Positions 9,022-19,370 of a stretch of DNA of 64,000 nt are shown here, in pieces. This DNA comes from Lotus japonicus. Its lineage: Eukaryota; Streptophyta; Magnoliopsida; Fabales; Fabaceae. The notes under the pieces were generated by a model, which ran no database searches, had not been told where the DNA came from, and saw nothing but the letters and a program-made list of their open reading frames with translations. Positions within the stretch are counted from its first letter, which is position 1, and each line of letters starts with the position of its first letter. The translations under genes and the position numbers were made by a program. Location of the stretch: the NCBI RefSeq assembly GCF_012489685.1, contig NC_080046.1, positions 43,301,176 through 43,365,175 on the forward strand, written 5' to 3'.

Positions 9022-11808
9022 CTAAGGTTTAGTTGTCCTCTTCAGAATTTCTGCGCACATCTCTTGAAGACTCTGGAGAAGAGCTTCTTGAGAATCAAGT
9101 CTTCTTTCAATGAGGTCAAGTCTGGAGTCTGACTGAACTGGAGCAGACGGAGCAGCTTGATCAGAGTGAGGAGCTTGTGCAGAGGATGAGGCGATGTTTG
9201 TAACCTGAACAGGAGCGAGCACTTGAGCTTTAAGGGCTGCAACCTCAGCTTCTAGTCTTGCAGCTTGTTCTAGAGCATCAAGCCTAGCAGATTCACGTAG
9301 AGCTGCTTCAAGCCTTGCAGCAACTTCTGCTTCCTCTTTCTTCTTTCTTGTTTCTTCTATTTTAGTGTAGAGCTTTTCCCTTAAGCGTCTTTCATGTAGA
9401 GCTTGTCTTCTCCTGGTTCTGGTTTCAAATCTCTGTCTAGCAGCATTAATTCTGGCCTCTCTTTCTTCATTGTAGAGTAACATCATCTCATCAATCTGGT
9501 TATGCATCCAATTGCACAGACAACTCCCAATCTTCAGCAACCAAGTTGGGTTTCTCACTGTGGTCAGTCTGACCATACAGGTTGCAAATGCGTGTTGATG
9601 CTTGATCATGAAATAGGTGGAGGCAATCAAGCAGAGTGTCTGGTTTAGGGTAAGTGTAAGGGATGATGGACAGATTGGTTTCAGGTGAGGGAGGAGGATT
9701 ACTGCTAGTGGCTTTAGAGGTACCTTGAGGAGAGCCAATATCCAGAGTCTTAGGAGCAGTGGTATTGGTCTCAGGGTTTTGGTTTGAAGTGTCAGTGTCA
9801 ACATTTGGAAACTCAAAATCAGCAGATTTGACTGAAGAGAGATTTGAAAGGGACACTTTGGAGTGCTCCTTTTCATTCTGAGGAGGAGGAGAAGAAGGAG
9901 GAGAGGGAGGAGGAGGTGGTGGTGAGTTCAGAGGGACCGCATTGATTGGAAAATCAGGAGCAACCAAATGTTCTGGTCTAGGTTCAGGATTGCGGTTTGG
10001 ACTAGGAACTTGGATAAAATGCTCAGGAATCTCTGAGATCCTTTCACTTTCAATTTGAAGGAATTGCGATTAGATTCAGATTTGTTGGATGGTGAGGAAA
10101 TTTGAGTATTGGTAGAAAAAGAAACAGATGGAGCGGGAGAGAGATTTTCTTGATCAGAGTGATCAGGTGATTTTGGTTCAGAGTCTGGCTTTTCAGAGGT
10201 TTGTGTTTCAAAAGCTTGTGTTTCGGAGGTTGGTGAATTATATGGAAGTATAATATGTGAGGTTGGTTCAGAGGGTTTGGGATTTTGAAGCATTTGCCAG
10301 AGGGGTTCTTCCTCAATGGAAGGTTGAAAGAATGAAGGCCTAGGTGGTGAGATGTGAGTGGTTGTTTGAACAACAGGTGTGGATTCAGGAATAGGAGAAG
10401 GTAAAGCTAAGGTTGGAGTGGGGTCAGACACAGCATCAGATTCATCTTCATCAGTAAGAATAATGAACTTACTTGAATTTCTGACTGAAGATCTGGTAAC
10501 TCTAGAAGTAATTGTTGCTCGAGTAGGTTCCAACTGAATAACCTTTGTAGCAATTCTGACCTTCTTTTTCTTCTTCTGAGGTGGTTGCTCATCATCATCA
10601 CCATCAGAGTCATCCTTTGTTTCAGCAGTATCCTCTTGCTTCCTCTTGGTCTTCTTATTCTTGGGTGATTCAAAATCAGGAGCTTCTAGCAGAACTCTGA
10701 AGAATTCATCCACATCAATTTCAAAGCCTTGCCTCTTCAGATCATCAAGGTAGAACATGATTGCCTCTAGATCATCAGCCTTTGACCAGAGGGGGTAGTC
10801 TGTGAGAGAGACTCTTCTTTTCCTGACTTCATCTGTTGTGGCAGCAGATTCAGCTTCAACTTTCATATTTATCAGACCCATCTTCTTCATTGATGTAGGA
10901 GCGAAGGCATCTCCAACAGTAGTTGGGAGATCTTCATAGCATCCTGCTATGATAAGAGCTTCTATCAACTTGCTCTCAATGAAGATATCAGATAGTAGCC
11001 TTCCAAAAGGAATGTACTTAATTGAGGGCTTGGTTGAGGCTGCAGTTGTTCTCAACTTTCGGATGCAGTCCTTGAGATAGGTGAACAAGAAATAAGGAAG
11101 ACAAATTTTCTTGTGAGCCTTAATGAAATACAACATCACCTTCTGATTGAAGTTGATATAGTCTGGAGAACTTCCCTTTGGTCTGGGATTGAAACACTTC
11201 AGTATAATCTTGTGCCAAAATCTCAAATCGGGATGAAGATCCTTTGTCTTGCAATCACCTTTACCTGGTTTCCAGGTAGAATACAGCGCCTTGTTGATTT
11301 TGTCTTTGGTTCCCTTTGTCTTGGGTTCGCTTGTCTGAAACCTGAAGCCATTGATTGTTTCTGCACCCAGAAGCAGAGCAATAGATCTCTCAGTGATGAT
11401 GATCTTTTTGCCCAGCACATAAGAAACCACTTGAAGATCATCACAATCAGCATGTTTCCAGAATTCCTTCACCAATTTGTAGTAGACTGGACCGGTAAGT
11501 CTAGAGAAGTACCCTTCCCAGCCTTCAGCTTGCACTATAGGACGAAGATCAAACCCATTTGCAGCGATGTTGTTGAGGTCAAAACGCATCTCTGATAGAA
11601 TCTGAAGTTCTTCTGGAGGAGAATTGCAGGTAACTGCACAACCTCTCTGAGCAATTGGAATAACATTCCCAGTTTCTTGATTCGCAGCTTGAGTAGACTC
11701 AGTGGATCTTGAAGGAGGAGCAGGACCAACTTGACCGGTTGGAAGACCCACTACTAAATTTGGAAACACTCTTCCATCAGCAGAATCAACCCTTTCTGAT
11801 CTATCCAT
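9022..11808 (-). pseudogene. Sirevirus extra ('env-like') ORF, two frameshifts
   Basis: Starts at the ATG at 11808 and is readable as one protein of about 900 residues in three frames, changing near 10040 and 9520. The N-terminal 350 residues include GWEGYFSRLTGPVYYKLVKEFW and YINFNQKVMLYFIKAHKK, which resemble the domain often annotated as putative plant transposon protein or envelope-like protein in legume genomes. Next come an acidic stretch and a strong basic nuclear-signal-like cluster (PPQKKKKKVR near residue 410), a long Ser/Pro/Thr-rich region with a run of prolines, and a C-terminal coiled coil rich in Arg, Glu and Ala (9022-9510). No signal peptide or clear membrane segment is visible, so an envelope role is not supported by this copy. 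It begins about 430 bp after the end of pol. Confidence 0.75.
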
Positions 11809-12238
11809 GGTGATGAAGGTTTGGGTAGAAAGAGGGATGAACGAAAGAGAGAAGAGATAATTAAAAAGGGAGTTTTAGGTTTTTGCAAATAAGAGAGAGA
11901 CGCGAAAATCGAGAGTGGTGGAGAACGTGTGTGCGTAGTGGTTTTGAAAGTAACCATTGGTGGTTGTAAAGCAAAAGTAAAATTAACTGTTAGAAATTAA
12001 AGACATGATTATGAACAGTTAATACACAAAACACACGGTGGAGAATAAGCACATCTACACTCATTACAACAGATTGTTCGGAGGGGCACAAGGAACGAGG
12101 CATCAGAAAAGACTGACACACGTTTGCTGTCTTGTTTCAGAGTAAGCATCAATGGATACTTAGCATCTGACAAAGTTACCTTCTGAAGTAGACATCTTCT
12201 GATAAAGAAGCATCATTGTCAGAGGTTCTGATCCATCC

Positions 12239-15200
12239 TCATACTGGACAAAAGTCCATATTCAGATTTTTCAGTATGAAATTAAATCTATCCTCTGCTA
12301 AGGGCTTTGTAAAGATATCTGCCCATTGATGGTCAGTATCAACAAACTTCAGAAGAAGTACGCCCTTCTGAACATAATCTCTAATAAAATGACACTTTAC
12401 CTCAATGTGCTTTGCCCTTGAATGTAAGATTGGATTCTTACTGAGTGACATAGCAGCAGTATTGTCGTAGTAAATTGGAATATTGCTCTCAAGGATTTGA
12501 TAATCCTCTAGCTGATGTTTCATCCAGAGCATCTGAGTGCTGCAAATAGCTGCTGAGATATATTCTGCCTCTACAGTGGATAGTGCAATAGTTGACTGCC
12601 TCTTGCTTGCCCATGAGACTAAATTACTTCCCAGAAATTGACAATTTCCAGAAGTACTTTTCCTTTCAGTCCTATCTCCAACATAATCAGCATCACAGTA
12701 ACCTGAAAGCTTATACCCTGATGTTTTCTTGTACATCAAGCCAAGGTTAGTGGTACCTTTCAGATATCTGAGAATTCTCTTAACAGCAGTTAAGTGAGTT
12801 TCTCTCGGATCTGATTGGAATCGAGCACATAAGTGTACACTAAACAGAATATCTGGTCTAGATGCAGTTAAGTATAGAAGTGAACCTATCATACCACGAT
12901 AGAGCTTCTAGCACACTTTTCTACTAGCATCTTCTTTCTCCAGAATGCATGTAGGATGCATTGGAGTCTTAGCAATTGTAGATTCTGTCATATTGAACTT
13001 CTTCAGAAGTTCCTTTGTGTACTTGCTCTGATGGATGTAAGTTGCTTCTGGTTTTTGATCAACTTGTATTCCCCGAAAATACTTAAGTTCTCCCATCATA
13101 CTCATTTCAAATTCAGCCTGCATCATCTCAGAAAATTCCTTGCAAAGAGATGGATTAGCAGATCCAAATACAATGTCATCAACATAAATTTGCACAATTA
13201 AGATATCATCTTTGTAAGTTTTGCAAAAGAGAGTTGTATCTACTTTACCCCTTACAAACTCATTTTCCAGAAGGAATGAGCTTAGTCTCTCATACCATGC
13301 TCTGGGAGCTTGCTTCAGACCATAGAGAGATTTCTTCAACTTGAAGACATAGTCAGGGTTCTTCTCATCTTCAAAACCAGGAGGTTGGTGCACATATACT
13401 TCTTCAGAAATATATCCATTTAGAAAAGCCCTTTTAACATCCATCTGATTAAGAATTATGTTGTGATTCACTGAGAATTAGATCAGCAGTCTGATAGCTT
13501 CCAATCTTGCTACTGGAGCAAACGTTTCAGTATAATCTATCCCTTCTTGCTAACTATAGCCTTGAGCAACTAGCCTTGCTTTGTTTCTGACTACTTTTCC
13601 TTTCTCATTGAGCTTGTTTCTGTAGACCCATTTGGTTCCAATGATGTGAACATCTTTGGGTTTCTGAACAAGATTCCAGACATCGTTCTTGGAGAATTGA
13701 TTCAACTTTTCTTGCATAGCCAGGATCCAGTCCTTGTCTTGAAGAGCCTCATCAACAGACTTTGGCTCAATCAGAGACACCAATCCTTTCAGACTAAGTA
13801 GAGTCTCTTCAGAGGGTATGAATGCAGATCTGGTTCTGACTGGTTTATCTTTGTTCCCCATAATCAACTCTTTAGGATGTGAGGCAATGATTCTGCTCTT
13901 CTTCTGAAGCTGTGGATCAGAGGGACCAGCTTCCTCTGGATCATCTGCCTCTGGCTCAGCTTGCTCTGAAGCTTTTCCATTATCAGAAACAGTTATGCTC
14001 ATATATGCAAACTTATCAGCTAGCTTTGACTTGTCAGAGTCAAGCTTATTATCAAATCTAACATGAATAGATTCCTCAATAGTTTTAGCATCAGTATTAT
14101 AAATTCTAAAACCTTTAGAACGATCAGAGTAACCAAGTAATAGACATTTAGAAGATTTAGAATCAAATTTATGCAATCTATCCTTAGTATTCAGAACATA
14201 GCAAACACAACGAAAAGGATGGAAATAAGAAATGTTGGGCTTTATATTCTTCCACAATTCATAAGGAGTCTTATTCAGAATTGGTCTGATAGAGATTCTG
14301 TTCTGAATGTAACATGCTGTGTTTACTACCTCGGCCCAGAAGTGCTTTGCCATGTCAGTTTCTTGAAACATGGTTCTAGCCATCTCTTGAAGAGTTTTAT
14401 TCTTCCTCTCAACAACACCATTTTGTTGAGGAGTTCTAGGACAAGAGAAATCATGTGATATCCCGTAGGAATCAAACAGACTCTAAAACTTGTCATTCTC
14501 AAACTCTCCACCATGATCACTTCTGACACGCACAATCCTGCAACCCTTCTCATTTTGCACTTGGGTAACAAAGGTAGAGAACACAGAGTGAGACTCATCC
14601 TTGCGGGATAAGAATTTTACCCATGTCCAATGGCTATAGTCGTCAACAATGACCATCTCATATCTCTTGCCACCTATAGACTCAGTTTTCACTGGTCCAA
14701 ACAAGTCGATATGCAGAAGTTCCAACGGCTTTGAGGTGGAAACAACATTCTTTGCCTTAAACGGGACTTTTGTAAATTTGCCTTTCTGACATGCTTCACA
14801 AAGAGCGTCTGAAGAAAACTTCAGAGTGGGTAAGCCCCTGACAAGGTCAAGCTTACTCAGCTGAGAAATCTTTCTCATACTGGCATGCCCTGACCGTCTA
14901 TGCCATACCCATTGCTCCTCATTAACAGAAATAGGGCAATTTACTTTCTGAGTTTCCAACTCAGATAATCTGATCTTATAAGTGTTGTTCCGCCTCTTGC
15001 TGTTAAACAGAACAGAGCCATCGATCTGACTTACAGCCCTGCAAGACTTTTGATTAAAAATAATATCATAACCATTGTTAGCTAATTGACTTATTGACAA
15101 TAAGTTATGATTTAAACCACCGACCAACAGAACATTATCAATTCATGGACTATTATCAATATCAATAGTACCAGAACCAACAATTTTACCCTTCTCGTTG

Positions 15201-15340
15201 CCACCAAAGCCAACTTCGCCTCCACCCTTAAGTTTTAGCTCTTGGAACATACGCCTTTCTCCCGTCATGTGTCGCGAGCATCCACTGTCCAGATACCATG
15301 ATTGGTGTTTCAGTGGAGCGATCATGGATATCTGTAACAT
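12239..15340 (-). pseudogene. pol: copia pol: protease, integrase, reverse transcriptase, RNase H
   Basis: In order: protease with WYLDSGCSRHMTG (15340-15143); integrase with an H-H-C-C finger (WHRRSGHASM...CEACQKGK) and the first two catalytic Asp in HIDLFGPV and VRSDHGGEFE (15127-14483); integrase C-terminal part and linker (14383-13550); RT with QMDVKRAFLNG and the YVDDIVFGS active site (13471-12908); and RNase H with GYCDADYVGD, STVEAEYIS and DIFTKPL (12892-12239). All blocks from 15340 down share one frame, broken by in-frame stops at 15143-15145 (TGA), 14483-14485 (TAG), 13550-13552 (TAG), 13478-13480 (TAA) and 12908-12910 (TAG). The catalytic residues are still present, so loss is recent. 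These enzymes would copy the RNA in virus-like particles and insert the cDNA. Confidence 0.95.
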
Positions 15341-16948
15341 AGATAATCTTATCCTTAGGTACCCACTTTCTGGATCCTTTCTTGTTGGTTACCTCAGAGG
15401 TTCTGATAACCTTGGATTTCTCAACATGATAATGTAAAGGAATTTGAGCATGATATTTAGACATAGAGAAGGTTCCCTTTTTGATAGGGGGGTCACCAAC
15501 TTTATCAGGCAATGGTTCAGGCAATATAGTACCAGGGTACAAAATGTTCATACAAGGATTTTGCCTTAGGCATAGGAGGCTCATTTCTACTGGGTCTAGA
15601 ATAACCAATGTCATACATTCCATTTCTGCTTACGCCATAGATCATTGAAGCCATTAAGCTTCTGTCTACGCTTTTAGCCAGGAATCTTTGAAAGGATTTT
15701 TCATATTTAGATTCATTCTTACTATCAGAGGCATCACAAGCAATAAATTCTTCTAACTTAACAATCTGATTTTTGAGCACAGAGTTAGAGTTTACTAAAG
15801 CATGATTACTTACTTTTAATTCAGAAATACTTTTCTCATGTTCAGTAGAAGTCTTAGAAACAACAGAGAAATCCTTTTTCAACTTTTTATGCTTAGTCAA
15901 GAGAGAGTTATATTTATCCATAATTTCAGACAAAGCATCTTTAAGTTCAGAGGTTGAGAAAGAAGCGAATACCTCATTTTCATCCTCAGAGTTTAGATCT
16001 TCCTCTGATGCAGATTCAGAGTTAGTTGCATATTTTGACTCTGCTTCTTTGTTCTTGACAATAGCCATGAGTCCTTCAACAACTTCTCCATCAGAGTAAA
16101 CTTCTTCTGACTCTGAGTCATCAAAGGTCACCATCAGACCTTTCTTAGCTTTGAGATGCTTCTTGAGCTTTTTGTCCTTTTTCAGCTTTGGACAATCACT
16201 TTTGTAGTGCCCTGACTCTTTGCATTCGAAGCAAGTGACTTCCTTTGATGAAGACTTCTTCTGACCAGATGATGATCCATGCTTTCCTTTGGCCTCTGAT
16301 GAGCCTCTGTACTTGCTCTGCCTGTGCTTCCAGAGGCGATTGAGCCTTCTGGAGATCAAGGTTATCTCATCTTCATCAGAATCTTCAGAGGTTTCTTCAG
16401 ACTCTTCTGCAGCTGCTTGGAAAGCTTTAGCCTTTTCAGATTTGGATTTCAAGGCTATGGACTTCTTCCTGTGCTTCTGATGTTCAACACGATCTAACTC
16501 ATGACAATTCAGCATGCTTATGAGTTCTTCCAGACTCAACTGTTCAATGTCTCTTGAAAACGTCAAAGAAGTTATCAAGGGCACCCAGCTTTCAGGAAGA
16601 CCTCTAAGGATCCTCATAACATGATCAACAATGGTGTAGCTTTTGTTGAGGGGTCTTATTCCAGCAATAATCAACTAGAATCTGGAAAACATGTACTCAA
16701 TGGATTCGTTAGGTTCCATTTGAAAGGATTCATACTGCCTGATTAGAGACAACGCCTTTGTCTCTTTCACCTTTTTGTTTCCTTCATGTGTCATCTTCAA
16801 GGAATCAAAGATGGACTTAGCATACTCACGATCTGTTATCTTCTGGTATTCTTCATAAGAGATAGCGTTGAGAAGAATAGTTCTTGCTTTGTGATGTAAC
16901 GAGTACATCTTCTTCTGCTCAGCTGTCATGTGGTAATCAGAACTTGCG
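15228..16948 (-). pseudogene. gag: copia gag with CCHC zinc knuckle, 5'-truncated
   Basis: Capsid/nucleocapsid region. The first visible residues (DYHMTAEQKKMYSLHHKA) belong to the middle of the gag N-terminal domain and begin immediately after the primer-binding site, so the 5' leader and gag start are missing. An in-frame TAG at 16675-16677 splits it; 16674-15517 continues in the same frame with an acidic, Ser-rich region, the nucleocapsid knuckle CFECKESGHYKSDCPK and a coiled-coil part. A frameshift near 15560 moves the reading into the gag-protease linker (15623-15228), and another leads into protease. The gag stop and most pol stops are TAG. Confidence 0.9.
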
Positions 16949-16959
16949 CTCTGATACCA
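16948..16959 (-). other. Primer-binding site (tRNA-Met initiator)
   Basis: On the minus strand TGGTATCAGAGC, two bases from the LTR end, is the standard complement to the 3' end of plant initiator tRNA-Met and fixes the orientation of the element. Confidence 0.95.
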
Positions 16960-16961
16960 AT

Positions 16962-18175
16962 TGAAGGTATGAAAAAAGATAGAAAGGGGGGTTTGAATAG
17001 CGTTTTCAGATAAAACTTTTCCCACTTGAGATTTTAACAAATCTCTCAAACAAAAAATGCAAAGTGCTAAGATAAGAGTTGAGGAAAGCACACAAGGATT
17101 TTATCCTGGTTCACTTGATAAATCCCTCAAGCTAATCCAGTCCACCCGTTAAGGTGATTTCTTCCTTCTTAGAATGAAGGCAATCCACTATTCAGAGTTT
17201 GTTACAACTGCACTAGCAACCTGCTTAGTGACTACCAATACAATGAACTAGTAAACTCTAAGATTCACTCTCTTAGTCTTCTCAAGGATCTGACCAACCT
17301 TGGTCCCTTAAGGAAAAACAAACTAACTGTTTGAATGTTTGGATTTACAATGAAATGCTTCTCAGAAAGCTAAGGTAAACACAATAAGATCGGTTTGAAG
17401 AAAGATTGCTAAGAGAATAAAAATATTGCTTGAGCTTGAACAAAGTTTCTTAGGCGACATCTTTCATCTTCATCCTCTTTATATACTCCAAGGATTAGGG
17501 TTGTATCCGTTGCATGGATTGCTACTGTTGGAGGGCAAATCTGTAACTTCCAGATTCTACTGTGGCTGAATATATTAGGTAAGGTCGTCAGGATAGTAAA
17601 ATTGCTTTTGCACTTGGACAGCGACGTGACCTTTATCCTAGTTGACTTCTGATCAGAGCGATGCTTCATGTTGGAACTTGTGAAGCTTGGTGATCAGAGT
17701 CAGAGGGAAGCTTGGATCCTCTGACCTTCGTAACTTCTGCTTCTGGACCTCAGAGTAGAAAGTACTTGGTCTTCAGAGCCAGCTTACTCTTGGACTTCAG
17801 AGTCTTCACTTCTCAGCTTCTGGACCTTCAGAACTTCTGATCCTTCAGAGCTTCGGGACCTTCAGAGCTTCTGGACCTTCAGAACTTCTGGTCTTCAGAA
17901 CTTCAAGTGATCTGAATCCATATCAGAGCTTGTAAACTTCAGAACTTCTGAAGCATATACTACTGTTCAAAAGAACATAGTGAGTGCGAAAGTGTTGTAT
18001 AGGTAACTCTTTGGGCATAGTGCTTCTGATAAGTGTGAGTATTGACCAGAGTCAGAGCCTGTCACATAAACACTCAGAAAACAACGGTAGAGTACCATAA
18101 TTGTTCATACACAATAGTTAACATGTAATCATCAAAACATAGAGTTGTACTACATGATCAAATCTTGATCTTACA
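16962..18175 (-). repeat. 5' LTR of the copia element (1214 bp)
   Basis: Starts TGAAGG, ends TTACA on the plus strand, next to TSD ATAAT (18176-18180). It keeps about 99 bp missing from the other LTR (from about 17070). A block at 17690-17960 is built from repeats of CTTCAGA(G/A)CTTCTGGACC. Confidence 0.95.
17478..17486 (-). promoter_or_regulatory. Candidate TATA box of the 5' LTR
   Basis: On the minus strand TATATAAAG, in mid-LTR and conserved in the other LTR. It would place the U3/R border just downstream (lower coordinates). Confidence 0.5.
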
Positions 18176-18180
18176 ATAAT

Positions 18181-18195
18181 TAGGAACGGAGGGAG
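18181..18195. mobile_element. Stowaway-like MITE, right end
   Basis: TAGGAACGGAGGGAG is the outer part of the right TIR of the MITE that begins at 6168, cut off by the copia insertion. TA at 18196-18197 is its target duplication. Confidence 0.85.
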
Positions 18196-18197
18196 TA

Positions 18198-18567
18198 TTT
18201 CTCTACCTCCTAATTTAATGTCGACACTTGGTATTCCTGTAATCCTCTCTTATTAAACCTGTATTTGCTAAAATATTTTATCGGTTGCTCCTCCTCCTCT
18301 TACCCAAGACAATTGGTTTTCCTTATCAGATTCGTTGTTTGTTTTCATACCCACAACCCTGTCACCGGCGGAGCTTGCGCGTTCATTGAGCGTGCGATGC
18401 CCGTTGAAGAGAACGAGATCATGGTAGACGTTGACGGTGCGATGATTGTTGTACAAGAGGAAGATGTTACCTTTTTAATATTTTCTCCATTTGTAATGTG
18501 AATATTGGGGCTCACGCCCGTTCTAACCGGCCCGCTCACCCGATCTTTTTCGAATGTCAAAATGGAC
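18198..18567 (+). repeat. Tandem duplication, copy 2, right fragment
   Basis: Matches copy 1 from about 5568 to 5995, including the GTCGACACTTGGTATTC block and the start of the small ORF (MPVEENEIMVDVDGAM, from 18397). About 80 bp of copy 1 around 5715-5790 is absent. The ORF keeps its opening 25 residues but then diverges and ends early. Confidence 0.75.
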
Positions 18568-18731
18568 GGGTGTGATTCAAACTTCCTTTGCCTAAAGTTT
18601 TTACAATCATAGTGAGAATGTGTTCCGAGTTGCATTGTAGAGGGTCTAAAATTGGAACTTTCTATGCTTAGTTTGTTTGGAAACACTTTTTTGTATAAAA
18701 CAATCATCATCATGGATAGGGTTGTTGTAAT

Positions 18732-19265
18732 CAAGGTAGTCAGGATCGGGATCCTACGTAGGATCGAGAAGGGGATAAAAAATCGAAGATCGGAGGATCG
18801 AGATCTGGATCGTAAGATCCTACAAGAAACGTTAATATGTATTTAATAAAATATATTAAATACACATATACAAAAAGTCACATATAGACAAAAATTATTC
18901 ATGATTAACCATAAGAAACACAAGCTACACCACCAAACAACAATGGAAAGATAAACAACACCTAACAAAAGTCACTGCTTAGAACACATTCTTAGCATAA
19001 GAGTAAGACATCCATAATAAGTTCATAACATAAGAGTATAAGACATCCAAAACAGATCATAACATAAGACTAATGGGTAAATTAGTGGGCCAAACCAGAA
19101 AAAGTTAAAGAAACTCCATTAAAATCTGATCCATTAAAAGTATGATCGGATCGAGATCTGACGATCCTACCTCAAAGATTTCGATCCTAATAAGATCCAC
19201 TAGATTTACGATCCTGGTCACGATCCAGATCGTAGGATCTTACGATCCAGATCCTGACTACCTTG
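18732..19265. mobile_element. hAT-like non-autonomous element, 534 bp
   Basis: TIR CAAGGTAGTCAGGATC at 18732-18747 pairs with GATCCTGACTACCTTG at 19250-19265. A perfect 8-bp TSD GTTGTAAT flanks it (18724-18731 and 19266-19273), which points to the hAT superfamily. Both subterminal regions are packed with GGATC(G/C) words, typical of clustered transposase-binding sites. The interior is AT-rich and non-coding. Confidence 0.85.
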
Positions 19266-19370
19266 GTTGTAATACAAAATAATCCTATCTTCTTTGCCAT
19301 GAAATCAAGGGCGTTTCTCCAGTACCCATTGAAAATATGATTGTATAGTACCTTTTGTTCAATTGTTTTT

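Larger units (their letters stand above)
6462..18175 (-). mobile_element. Sirevirus-type Ty1/copia LTR retrotransposon, 11.7 kb, defective
   Basis: The element reads on the minus strand. LTRs lie at 6462-7576 (3' LTR) and 16962-18175 (5' LTR), starting TGAAGG and ending TTACA, with a perfect 5-bp TSD ATAAT. Internal order in transcription sense is PBS, gag, protease, integrase, RT, RNase H, a long extra ORF, a non-coding region with one antisense ORF, then the polypurine tract. This order, the size and the extra ORF after pol fit the Sirevirus (SIRE/Maximus) lineage, and integrase before RT makes it copia. Gag and pol carry six in-frame stops and at least two frameshifts, and the gag 5' end is missing, so it cannot be autonomous. 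In a roughly 300-bp LTR stretch compared by eye there were about 10 mismatches. Confidence 0.95.

Noticed and set aside
11113..11595. 160-residue plus-strand frame inside the copia element
   Set aside because: It lies opposite the conserved part of the long extra ORF and has no features of its own, unlike the frame at 8425-8814.
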